Below, one piece after another: positions 24,031 through 34,690 of a DNA stretch of 64,000 bases; within the stretch, counting starts at the first letter, position 1; each line of letters opens with the position of its first letter. The notes under the pieces are model-generated. The model was not told the origin of the DNA, did no database searches, and saw only the letters and a list, made by a program, of their open reading frames with translations. The DNA is taken from NCBI RefSeq assembly GCF_026745355.1, contig NC_079205.1, positions 51,074,916 through 51,138,915 of the forward strand, given 5' to 3'. The position numbers and the translations under genes are program-made. This DNA is from Beta vulgaris subsp. vulgaris (lineage: Eukaryota; Streptophyta; Magnoliopsida; Caryophyllales; Amaranthaceae).

Positions 24031-25013
24031 TTTTTTGTTGTATCTTGGCCGTGAGCCACTTGTACCTTTTCTTTTTTGTACTTTGTTTTTAGATTAGATT
24101 GTAATCATCTCTTTCATATATGAAAAGCAATCTTTTTCAATCTGTATTGTGCTATGCTTTACTGTTTAAGACGTCTTACATTATAATCCCATATTTGTAC
24201 CAAGTACAAAAGCAACTCGTCATAATATCCTTCTGACGATCCATTCAGCTCTTTTGGCTGATTGCATTCAGACCTTCATTAATGTCCAAGTATAAAAGTA
24301 ATTCGTCAACAAGTTTTTATCTGACCCATTAGCTCTTTCATGGACGTTCATCATCACATAAACTTGTTTTAAATTTTAAAAGCCTGCTAAGTTAATAACT
24401 TGTTCGGCCGGAACCTGGACAATCATTCGTCATTGGACAAAGACTTAGTTGGACAAAGACTTAGTCATTTATAAATTATGCCCCTATATGCCCCCCTTCT
24501 TGGACGAGGAATACTTATATCCTTTGTTCAAGAAGGAGTAAAGACTATAATTTTTTAAATGACTTGGACGTTTTTCTAAGAGTGATTGTAACTCGTCCAT
24601 CTTTGTTAAATCATGAAATAACTTGTTCCTTTACTAAGGTTGTTATCTCTAAGTTTTTGGCTTCTGGACGGAAAGCAGGATACCTGTACTGAGGCATCCT
24701 AATTCCAGCCGACCTTGTTTAGGAGATGTTTAACTCTTTAAGTAAACAACCGGCCAAGACTATATATCTATCCATTTTTGGATGATAACATGTTCAGCCA
24801 TCCTTCTAATGAAAGGTGCATTGTTCTTTTTGCTTTGTTAAATTAGTTAGCTTTGAACGATAATATATAACTTAAGCAAACAAACCAAACAAAGTCATAG
24901 AGAAGTAGAGCTGTATTATATGAAGTTTGCTTGACGAATAGTCAAGGTACATGTATACATTCTAATTTTTCATTGTAATGCATTAGTAAAAGATTACAAC
25001 TTTGTGGGGTGCC
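24031..25013. other. Spacer between the antisense gene and pol
   Basis: The antisense gene and pol converge here with 983 bp between their stops. I see no ORF of note. It probably supplies the 3' end of the antisense transcript. Confidence 0.5.
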
Positions 25014-25576
25014 CTAAACAAAGTTTTTTTTCAAAGTGTCAGAATTCCACGTCCTAGGAATGGGACGTCCGTCCAAGCCTCTAGACGAAAGGTTCCATTC
25101 TGAACTACTTCGATTATTTTGTAGGGTCCTTCCCAGTTATGGGTAAGCTTGCCTAACTCTTTGGCTCGGCCTACCGCTTCCATTTTCCTTAAGACGAGAT
25201 CTCCCAGCTTTAACGGACGCCTTGCAACTCTCTTGTTGAAGTCCCTTGCCATTCTCAACTTGTATAGTTGCATTCTCAGCAAAGCGTTGCCCCTGACTTC
25301 GGGAACTAAGTCCAAAGCCGTCCTAAGAGCTGCCCAGTTAGCATCTTCTGAGTACATCATCACCCTTAAGGTGGGTTCTTCAACCTCAATGGGGAGGACG
25401 GCCTCAGAGCCATAGACCATCATGAAAGGAGTCTCTCCTTTGGAATTCTTGGCCGTTGTCCTTATTGACCATAAGACCAGCTGCAATTCCTCTACCCAAA
25501 GCCCCTTTGCATTGTCCAACTTCTTTTTGATCCCGACCGTAGGATTTCTTGTATAGAGTCTCATTCCACAATTCAA
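25014..25576 (-). pseudogene. Integrase C-terminal part; catalytic core deleted
   Basis: The minus strand reads KKKLDNAKGLWVEELQLVLW, then TPFMMVYGSEAVLPIEV and KLTHNWEGPYKIIEVV, the end of the gypsy integrase including the GPYKI block. Near 25540 this joins directly to LYKKSY, which in intact elements precedes the HHCC zinc finger. The zinc finger and the DDE catalytic domain are therefore missing. The frame also shifts near 25085, and the real stop is at 25014. The element cannot make active integrase. Confidence 0.85.
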
Positions 25577-25699
25577 ACCACTTGTCCCTTGCTTTCACAC
25601 ACTTAGCTTCAATTGGGTCAAGAGGCAAACGACTAGTCTTCTTAAACTCAATGATTGGACTCATCCATTCATTTTCCCGGCTGAGGAACAGTACTTCCC

Positions 25700-27758
25700 C
25701 GGCCTCAATACTCTTGGCCGCCTTAACCTCCCAGAAAACCGTTCTAGGAACATCTCCTTCAGCCGAGCTAGCCAGCTTAGAAAGAGCATCAGCCTGATGG
25801 TTCTCAGATCTGGGCACTTGATCCAGGACGAACCTCTTCAAAGACTTGATCTCTTCTTTGACTAAATTCATATATTTGCTCATGGATGCTTCCTTGCATT
25901 CAAAATCACCGTTTACCTGACTGACGACTAGCAAAGAGTCAGTTTTAGCTTCAATCTCCAAGGCTCCAGCCGCTTTGCACATTTTAATGCCGGCTAAGAG
26001 AGCTTCATACTATGCCTCATTGTTGGACGCCTGGAACTTGAACTTCATTGCATACTCAAACTTGTCTCCTTCTAGAGATTGAAAGATGATCCCTGCCCCA
26101 CATCCGTTCGCAGTTGAGGATCCATCCACCATAAGGGTCCAATGACGCTTTCCCTCTGCTGGGTCTTGGACGCTCTCCAATGTATGCCGAGTAAGCTCTA
26201 TAATGAAATCGGCCAAGGCTTGTCCTTTGATTGCCTTCCGAGGCTCAAATGTTAAATCGAACATATTGAGCTCAACGACCCATTTTAACATCCGGCCAGA
26301 TGCATCAATTTTATGCAATACTTGCCTCAGCGGCTGATCAGTATAAACGAGAATGCTGTGGGCTAGGAAGTACGGCCTTAACTTCCGGCTGGCCATCAAC
26401 AGAGCCAGGCCGAACTTCTCAATAGACGAATACCTGTTTTCCGCATCCTTCAATACATGGCTCACAAAGTAGACGGGTATTTGTACTGAGTCTCTCTTAG
26501 CCAAGAGAACAGCACTTACCGCAAAAAGAGATACGGCAAGGTAAACGTACAATTTTTCTCCCTCAGTCGGACTGATCAATCTAGGCAGTTGCCGAAGATG
26601 ATCTTTTACTTGCTGAAGCGCTACCTCAGCCTCTTCCGTCCATTCAAACTTGGCATTCTTTTTAATAGTTGCGAAGAAATGGTGACATTTGTCCCCTGAT
26701 TTCGAAAGAAACCGTCCAAGAGCAGCCAAACAGCCTGTCAACCGCTGAACTTCTTTTACTTTGGACGGCGAAGACATATTCATAATAGCTTGGATTTTAT
26801 CAGGATTTGCCTCAATCCCCCTCTGATCAACCAAGAATCCCAGAAATTTCCCAGCAACTACACCAAACACGCAATTCTGCGGATTGAGCTTCAACTTAAA
26901 CTTCCTCAAAGTAAGGAAAGTTTCCCTCAAATCGTCCAGATGATCTTTTTCTTCTTTACTCTTGACGATCATGTCGTCAATATAGGCTTCCATATTTCTC
27001 CCAAGCTGCGGCTGAAACACCGTGTTGATAAGCCTTTGAAATGTGGCTGGCGCATTTCTTAGGCCGAGGGGCATTCTGAGCCATCCATACAATGCTTTCT
27101 CAGTAATGAAGGAAGTTTTATCTTGGTCATCCGGCCACATGGGAATCTGGTGGAAGCCGGAATAGGCGTCCATAAAAGTCAGCAATGCATGGCCGGCCGT
27201 TGAATCCACCAGACGATCGATTTTAGGCAACGGAAAGTTGTCCTTAGGACAAGCCTTATTCAGGTCTGTATAATCAACGCACATTCTCCAGGTGTCGTTC
27301 GGCTTTGGAACCATAACAACATTTGCTACCCAATCTGGGTAATATGTTTCCCGGATGAACTTAGACTTGAGCAGCTTTTGAACTTCTTCATCAACGGCCT
27401 TATTTCTGGCCGGCCCTAAGTGCCTCTTTTTCTGCCAAATTGGCTTTTACCCTGGCTCAATGTTGAGCTTATGGACGGCCACCTCAGGATCTATCCCAAG
27501 CATCTCCTCTACAGCATAGGCAAACACATCTTCAAATTCTCGCAGCAACACAACCAAGGCGTCCTTGATTTCTGATCTCAAAACTGATCCAATTCTCAAT
27601 GTTCTTTCTGGACGTTTTGCGTTTAAGCAAATTTTTACCGGACTTTCTACCGGCTCTGGACGTTTTAGTCCCAGACTCATTGTAGCCATGACCTCCTCAG
27701 ATGAATGCTTTTCTTCCTTGATTGCCAAACACTTTCTCTTCTTGCTGGGCAAGAGCAT
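25700..27758 (-). pseudogene. Reverse transcriptase, RNase H and second RNase H
   Basis: Domains in order: a pre-RT segment (LREFEDVFAYAVEEMLGI), RT with WRMCVDYTDLNKACPKD, LPKIDRLVDSTAGHALLTF and the catalytic AYIDDMIVKS, an RNase H of the usual gypsy type (FEWTEEAEVALQQVKDHL to VYTDQPLRQVLHKIDASGRM), and a second, archaeal-like RNase H (HWTLMVDGSSTANGCGAGII to QVPRSENHQADALSKLA). Two nonsense codons break it: TAA at 27449-27447, before the RT core, and TAG at 26012-26010, inside the second RNase H. Otherwise the frame is well kept, implying recent decay. Confidence 0.92.
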
Positions 27759-28040
27759 GGACGGCTTGCCTCAGGAGAGGTAGTCTTGAACTTTCTCAAC
27801 TCTTGCTTAAGCTCAACAATTTGGCCTTTCATTTCTCGGCCGGATCATCCTCCTTGCCTTTGGACGCTCTCCTCTCTTTCCATGATGATGGTTTAAGATG
27901 GTGAGGTAGCATTCTCTAGCAGCTTGCTGATCTCCATAGAGAGATCCAATCTTTCCCCCATCACACTCAAACTTCATTAACATTAGTGGGTCACAATGAC
28001 AGCCTTGATGTGATTTAAGGTAGGTCGTCCGAGAATGACA

Positions 28041-28304
28041 TTATAAGCGGTCAAGTCTCGTACTACCAAAAATTTCACAAAAAGCGTCCTGGCAGCATCT
28101 TTTTCCCCTACCCTGACGGGCAGTGACAGTCCCCATGGGATGGATGACCCCTCCGCCAAAACCGATTATAGGATGATTTACCGGCATCAAATCATTTTTA
28201 TCAAACTTCAAGCGAGACAAACAATCAGCACTGATTATATCAGTGGAGCTTCCAGTATCAATCAGAATTCGCCTAACCCTAAGGTTGGCAATCTTCATTT
28301 CCAC
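28041..28304 (-). pseudogene. Retropepsin-type aspartic protease
   Basis: The minus strand reads RRILIDTGSSTDIISADCL, holding the catalytic D-T-G-S motif, followed by PVNHPIIGFGGGVIHPMGTV. It lies between gag and RT as expected for Ty3/gypsy. The frame is lost soon after GTV, so the link to RT is broken. Confidence 0.88.
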
Positions 28305-28559
28305 AACTAGTGGATCATCATGCGGCGTCCTTATCTTCCTCGGTCCAGCTCGCTGACCACTATTTTTGGGAAAGGATCAGACTCGGCCTGGTTAGTGAGC
28401 ATAACCTGACTGAGCTCCCTTAAATAGTTTTTGTGGCCGCGATTTGTTGGACCTCCTGCCGCAAATCCTCCTGAGATGACCATTACACATCATCATCCGT
28501 GCTATCTCCGTCCATCTTTCTTCCTTGACGGTTATCTCTTTTCTGGAACTTTCCTCTGA

Positions 28560-30215
28560 CGAAGGAGGTAATTGTTCATCTTACCTTTTCGAGCCAACTC
28601 TTCTAGTGCTCTCTTCAAGTGCTTGCATTCATTGGTTTCATGCCACAATCTTTGTGAAAGTGACAATACTTGCTTTTTCCTGTTACGGTAAGGCGTCTTC
28701 ATTTCGGCCGGCGCCTTTAGCTCATGCTGATCTTTATTTCCATCAAAATGGAATATTGATCTTTGTTGAACTCTATTGGTTCAACTGAGGCCGCCGGCTC
28801 GACCGCCTACTTCTTTGGACGAGGTGGTCATAGAAGTCATTGCCCAAGTCTCAGCTTTCTTGGGCGGATTCTTTTTTGGCTGAACAGCTTCCTCACTTTC
28901 TTCACTTCTGGCTGCTTTGCCTCAGCACAAACCTCTGTGGCATGAATGAATGCTTCAGCCTCCTTCAAAGTTCCGTCAAAGTAGTGATTTTCTTCTTACC
29001 AAATCAAACTTAAAACTTCCTGGTCTTAAACCTCTGATGAAGGCGTCAAACGCCAACCCGCATTCAGATCTTGGATCTGCAATGCTTCTAGATTGAATCT
29101 CTTCACATAACCTCTCAATGCCTCCTTAGGACCTTGGATGACCTTCCAAATGCATGCTTGTTTTTTGTTCCTGACGATTAGCCACAAAATGACTAGTGAA
29201 AAGAATGCTGAGCTCAGTAAAATTATTCACTGAGTTAGGTGGCAAGTTTTTAAACCATTTCTGAGCTACCCCCTTCAACGTAGCTGGGAAGTTCTTACAC
29301 CAAGTAGCATCATCCACCCCTTGGACATACATTTGATGCTTGTAGGCTGAGAGATGATCGTCCGGATCAGTGGTTCCATCAAAAGGCTCAATGGTCGGGA
29401 GCTTAACCTTTGGGAAAGGAGGGGACTCCATAATCCTGACCGAGAAAGGAGTTGGCCAATTGATCTGGAGGCCCAACCTGACCCTCAATGGGTATGTGCT
29501 CCTGACGGTATTCCTTTAGTACCGGATTAGAAGAGGTGTTAGCAAGGCTTGGCGCCTGTACACCATTGGCTGCAAAACTGTCTTTTCCTGCCTTGGCTGA
29601 AATGCTGATGAGCCATGGCTTCGCGCTATTGTCCTAGACGGGAGTCTTAAGGAAGGATCCTTCATATAAGGAGTGGAACCAGAGGCTGAACGCTACTGAG
29701 CTGCTGCCCTCTTAGCTTCCAAATACTCCCTAGCATCAGTCTCCATCTTGTGGCCAGTAGGAGGAATATTGTCTCCTGGACGGACTACCAACCTCCAGTC
29801 CATCTTTCTCCTAGAGTCACTAACAGTTGGCCCCTTCCCCTTGGAGAGCGGCCTGGTCAATTCTGGCCGAGATGGCCGACTAGGCCCGGACGACCCTCTT
29901 GGGATTCCCTTTGAGCGGCGCAGCTGCCTCTCCTCCGGGACTCAGCTGAAAGAACAACATATTGTTCTTAATCTGTTCTTCCATAACAGCGGCCATTCTT
30001 GCCTGAAAGTCATTCAACACATTCTCCAAGTGACCAGCTGTCACTAGACGTTCAAGATTCTCCTGAATGACGGGAGTCACAGTCTTACCCTCTAGGTGGA
30101 CGGCGGCATGGCCGTGATCCCGCCCACGGGGTGGCCTCTCGTCATCGACAGTATCTTCCACCTGAACTCTAAAACTCCTGTTCCTTGCAACATTCGATGA
30201 GTGACAGTCCGTCAT
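28560..30215 (-). pseudogene. gag, frameshifted
   Basis: The likely start is ATG at 30215, 10 bp past the primer binding site (MTDCHSSNVARNRSFRVQVE). The capsid region reads FPKVKLPTIEPFDGTTDPDD and GVAQKWFKNLPPNSVNNF (about 29.40-29.16 kb), matching the retrotransposon gag domain. A His/Cys-rich patch at about 28.69-28.60 kb (KYCHFHKDCG) may be the zinc-binding end. The frame changes at least at 29880 and 29488 and again below 29126, so no full Gag can be made. Confidence 0.85.
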
Positions 30216-30224
30216 TGTTGCGTC

Positions 30225-30244
30225 TCCCCACAAACGGCGTCAAA
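30225..30244 (-). other. Primer binding site, tRNA-Asp-like
   Basis: Directly after the LTR end the minus strand reads TTTGACGCCGTTTGTGGGGA. It resembles the tRNA-Asp-type site common in plant gypsy elements, recalled as TGGCGCCGTTGCCGGGGA, with a few mismatches. It confirms element orientation and the LTR border. Confidence 0.7.
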
Positions 30245-30354
30245 TGTTACGTAGTATGAAACTAGTAAACTAATACAACAACTCCCAACTTCGGATTCTT
30301 AATTTGGAGACTTGTGCAACAATGATTGGCTCGGATCCCGGTGCAAACTTCTGA
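30245..30354 (-). repeat. 5' LTR remnant, last 110 bp only
   Basis: It matches the first 110 bp (plus-strand view) of the complete LTR at 19476, apart from a 4-bp gap and one substitution. Similarity stops at ACTTCTGA. All of U3, R and part of U5 are missing, so no target duplication can be checked. Confidence 0.85.
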
Positions 30355-30532
30355 AAGTAACTGCTTTAAAAAAAATAACGCATGTTTTCAGAAAAAAAAT
30401 TTATAAAAATTAATCTCTATAAATCAGATAATATGAACTGATTTTTTTTTAAAAAAATCTAGAAATCCCTTGATATCCGATTTTGATAAAATACCTGTTC
30501 AGTTTTCAAAACTCATATTTTTCTCCTTCAAG

Positions 30533-31542
30533 GTTTTGCATGCCCAATTCACAGTGAACTTATTGATGCATGGTGTCACATACTCAACTCGAGGAATAAA
30601 TTGAATAGAAAAGAGAAAAGGATATTCTTCCCTAATGCAGCATTTGTAAGTGTTAATACCGTACTATAATCCTCTAATAATTGATTTTTTTATATCTTAG
30701 AACGTCATGTCATATATTCTAATTATGTTCAACTCCAATAATATTGTCATTAGAGCATTTGTTCTTTTATAATTACCTTGATGTTCTTTGTAAAATACTT
30801 TTATGTTCTTCTCAAGTTCGTATTATATTACTTCATAAAATACACTATATATTTACTATCCTGTCATCTTATCTATGCAGAATTTGTTGTGCATGAATGA
30901 TTATTATGGTGAGTGTACTCAAAAAGATACCATTGAGTTTAGACAATCAAAATTCTTTGAGACACTTGATTTCACCATGTATGAGAACAAAATTGATACC
31001 ATCAAAGGATTTAATCTTGTGAGTCATATTCTTCATACCCAATTTCCATGTTATTTACTATGATATTACTTTTCCATATACTTAAATAATATACTCTATT
31101 AAACTAATTCATTTATTCAGGTATTCTTCATTGTTCACGCTTGGAGTCACTTTACGTTATGTGCATTAATATGAAACAAAACTTTGGACATCTTGGATAA
31201 TAGAATACTTGAAGATGGGGTACCCCTTGAAAGCAAGTATCGTGATTATCCTCGGAAAGTGGTAAATTTCACAATTATAAGACTCACTTATTTTATATGA
31301 TAGCAACTATGTGTTATTGACAAAGTAATGTATGTTTTCAATTATAGCTGGAAGCATTTTCATTGTTCCTCCACCGTGCGGAATACAAGTGTTATAGGCA
31401 TGTAGCTAAATTCAAGATACGGTTAATAGAAATGCCTTGGAGATCCAACATGAACATTGTTGATTGTGGTGTATATGCAATGAGACATATGGAAACCTAC
31501 CATGCACAAAACAACTGGGATTGTGGACTATACTCAGATAAT
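30533..31542 (+). pseudogene. C-terminal Ulp1 (C48) peptidase part of the transposon protease
   Basis: Exons 30533-30645, 30881-31018, 31121-31261 and 31348-31542 have GT and AG ends. They read IHSELIDAWCHILNSRNKLN, KRIFFPNAAF, NLLCMNDYYGECTQ, VHAWSHFTLCALI, ILEDGVPLESKYRDYPRKV and NIVDCGVYAMRHMETY. The last gives the catalytic Cys (DCGVY) and SHFTL the likely catalytic His of the Ulp1/SUMO-protease fold. A TGA after CALI breaks the third exon. It continues the gene whose 5' half ends at 18006. It converges with the transposase on the other strand. Confidence 0.75.
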
Positions 31543-31584
31543 GTATGTCTCGTAGTTTAATTACTACCTTTTTAATTGAGATTG

Positions 31585-33930
31585 TTATTTTATTCTAATC
31601 ATTATATTTATTAAAACAGTTTGAAGGTTTGAAGAAGCTAAGGATACAATACTGCATTCAATCTGACTCCCATTAGGCCCATCCTCATTAGCCTCATCCA
31701 CTCCTCCATCTCCTATGTTACCAGTTTCAAGCAAATTTTCATCTTCATAAATGTCATCTAAACTTTGAATGCCATCATTTTCCGGGATTTGTTTAGCGTT
31801 TTCAGAACTCCCGACCAAGAGCTCGACCCTCTTTTGACACTCAGTGAAGGCGGCTTCCATAATATTTCTTGCACCCATATCATTTTGACTCATGATGATT
31901 AATTTATTGAAATTCCTTAATGTATTCAGCCTCCAAACACTAGAAGGGACCACTCCGGATTCCTCAACAACATGGTCATCCACTTTAGTGCACATAGCAT
32001 CCTTTGTCCACCTTTTTACAATGTATCTCTTTGGAATAGTTGTGACATTATTAAGGTGAAGCACACGAAGACAATGTTTGCAAAGAAGACCAACCTCATC
32101 AAAGTATTTGCACGTGCATTGAATTGAACATGTTGACTCGTCATAGGTCACGGTGTGCATGAGGAAATCTTTCTTTGGATGCTTCACATGATAGTCATAT
32201 AGTGGAGGATGCATATTAACAACTTTGGCAACACATGGTACACCATTTACAAAATTATCCTCAAATTGTAGATACATCGCTGTGGTATAAATTACCCTTG
32301 CATGTTCCAATATACCAATATCTGCCCACACTAGATGACGGTTTCCGGAAATGGTATCATAATCATCACTGTTCTCATTACTCCTCCACTCGTCAACAAC
32401 CTCAATGAAACACTTGTAGAAGTCACAAAGTCCATGAGTACTATGTAGTCTCCTTGAAATAGACTTATTTGTGGTCTCACTCCATTGCGAAGATAAAATA
32501 CCGCCACTAAAATAATCTTTGGAATAAGCAGGACACCACAAGTCTTTAATGACATACAAGTCCTGAATCCATTTCACTTCTGCACAGTTGTACTTTTCGA
32601 CCATGCTGGAATAGAAAATAACATATATAATTTGTATTAAGAACATATATTATATGAGTTGTGAACATAACTTTAACTGTATTAGACAAACCTATTATTG
32701 GTCTCTCACAAAAATTTAACCGCTTTTAATTAATTATGAAAAAAAGCGTCATCGTATAACTAATGCTCATGTAAGTATTTTGCCAACATTATGATACCAA
32801 TCGACTAAAAAATACAAGCATATTAAACAACAACTAATATTTTTCTTTTTTTTAATAAGTAATACTAACATGTTGTATAAGAAATAATTTACCTCGACTA
32901 ATAGTAATTAAATTCAGCAATTGTGTCGGTGTATTTCAAAACAGTGTTGAACAAATCAGTGAATCCATCCATTGCTCTCAACTTTTTAATGTTCTTCTTA
33001 GAATTTTCACCAATATGCCAAGTACACAATCTTTGCCTTGAATTTGGGAATACTTCTCTAATTGCTTTTGCCATTGATGCAGATTGATCAGTCATAATGG
33101 TAACCGGATGCTTCCCGCCCATAGATTTCAAAAAGGTATTGAACAACCATATAAAGGAGACTGCTAATTATTATGGTTCATCCCGACAAATGGACCACAT
33201 ATCATATCATACTTATTAGTACGATATGTAGTGTCATGTACCAATAAATCCCCAAATGCGTCATAATCAATTTTCATCCTACTATCCCGAAAATAAAAGC
33301 ACTCAAGATGACCTTCATCGTCCAGTTCAAAGACATAGTAGAAGTCTACCTCATATGCTTTTCTCTCATTGAAATACTTAATGAGTTGTTTAGAGTCACA
33401 ACCATCAAGTTTCTTTTTCTTCTGCACAGCTAGCACATCATAAGCATCACTCTTAAGGAATCCCAGAACAGATTCACCTCCAGCTTCCTTTTTCAACACA
33501 CGAACTGCATCCGCAATAGGTATTCCTGTTTCTGTCAAGTTACTAAGCATAGAAGTTGGTCGTGTGTCACTTTTCTATGAGACCTTATCAAGTGCCTTTT
33601 AGAAATAGGTATTCTACAATGGTTATGCTCATAACATGTTTGACAAGAATATATAAACCAGATCTTTGTCAACATCAAACTGGACAAGAGCTTTGCATCC
33701 ACATCGAAAATCTTTCTTACTAATGCCTTTGGCTCAACGTTTTTTTTACTCTTAAACCCAGAACAAGAACAATAATACATGCGTTGTCGAACTGTCTTCC
33801 CATCAGCCCTATATGCTATCTTTCCTTTTCTAGTACCAAAACCATGCTTGAATGCGTAGTTATTATACAATTCATATGCTTCCTCGTCAGATTTAACCTT
33901 TCTTAATAACAACTCGGAGTGATTGCCTCC
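31585..33930 (-). pseudogene. FAR1/MULE-type transposase, broken
   Basis: Read on the minus strand: a FAR1-type DNA-binding region (EEAYELYNNYAFKHGFGTRK), the MULE transposase domain (FGDLLVHDTTYRTNKYDMIC, then GGKHPVTIMTDQSASMAKAI and RLCTWHIGENSKKN) and a SWIM zinc finger (CTCKYFDEVGLLCKHCLRVL). The Asp residues of HDTTY and TDQS fit two catalytic positions. A block between MNHNN (33164) and SFIWLF is missing, and there are frame changes near 33550 and 33160 plus further breaks between 32.9 and 32.65 kb. This is the decayed transposase of the Mutator-like element that also carries the Ulp1 gene. Confidence 0.85.
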
Positions 33931-34099
33931 ACAAACCCTAATGAAATTAAAAAAACATATAACATCATTATATTATGTCAAACATATAAAATTTTAATAG
34001 TTCTTTATAAATTATATGATGATCTATTTCCATGGTCATATGTACTTTTCTTCGTAATAGTTTCATAGTGGTTTCATATGTACTTTTCAATCAATTATA

Positions 34100-34690
34100 A
34101 TTTTTTTCCCAGTCAGCCATATTATAATTGAATTGGCAATATGTTCTTAATATTATTATATGTTCTTTTTAAGTTACTATGATGTTATAATTCCGTGAGT
34201 CATACGTTCTTTTTCTCATAACGGTTTCATATGTATCTTTTATCAAACAACTATACAATTTTTTTCCCAGGTCGATGCCATATTATAATTGAACTGGCAA
34301 TATGTTCTTTATATTATTATTAATGTTCTTTTTAAGTTACTATGATGTTGATGTTATAATTCCGTGAGTCATACGTTCTTTTTCTCATAACGGTTTCATA
34401 TGTATCTTTTATCAAACAACTATACAATTTTTTTCCCAGGTCGATGCCATATTATAATTGAACTGACAATATGTTCTTTATATTATTATTACATGTTCTT
34501 TTTAAGTTACTATGATGTTATAATTCCGTGAGTCATACGTTCTTTTTCTCATAACGGTTTCATATATACTTTTTATCAAACAACTATATAACGTTTTTTT
34601 ACAGGTCGATACCATATTATAATTGAACTGACATATAATCTTCATATTATTATTGGAGGATCTACAAGTTACTACTGTGTTATAATTCCA
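34100..34690. repeat. Tandem repeat of about 165-170 bp, 3-4 copies
   Basis: GTCGATGCCATATTATAATT or a close variant recurs at 34271, 34440 and 34605, with an older copy near 34111. Units also share TTCCGTGAGTCATACGTTC. It lies just upstream of the transposase start and could be subterminal repeat sequence of the Mutator-like element. Confidence 0.8.

Larger units (their letters stand above)
19476..30354 (-). mobile_element. Tat-like Ty3/gypsy LTR retrotransposon, defective
   Basis: Read on the minus strand the order is: 5' LTR remnant (30354-30245), primer binding site, gag, protease, reverse transcriptase, RNase H, a second RNase H, integrase C-terminus (ends 25014), a long non-pol region with a gene on the opposite strand, polypurine tract, and 3' LTR (20104-19476). 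Ty3/gypsy order with a second RNase H-like domain and an extra antisense gene before the 3' LTR is typical of the Tat clade (family knowledge). Defects include a missing integrase core, in-frame stops at 27449-27447 and 26012-26010, several gag frameshifts, and loss of the 5' LTR promoter. The two LTR fragments differ by only about one base and one 4-bp gap over 110 bp, so insertion was fairly recent. It sits inside a Mutator-like element. Confidence 0.9.

Noticed and set aside
19476..30354. Endogenous virus instead of a retrotransposon
   Set aside because: There is no envelope, movement protein or coat gene. LTRs, domain order and the second RNase H fit a Ty3/gypsy Tat-like element.
34100..34690. 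CRISPR-like spaced repeats
   Set aside because: The units are 165-170 bp and repeat along their full length without unique spacers, and the genome is a plant's.
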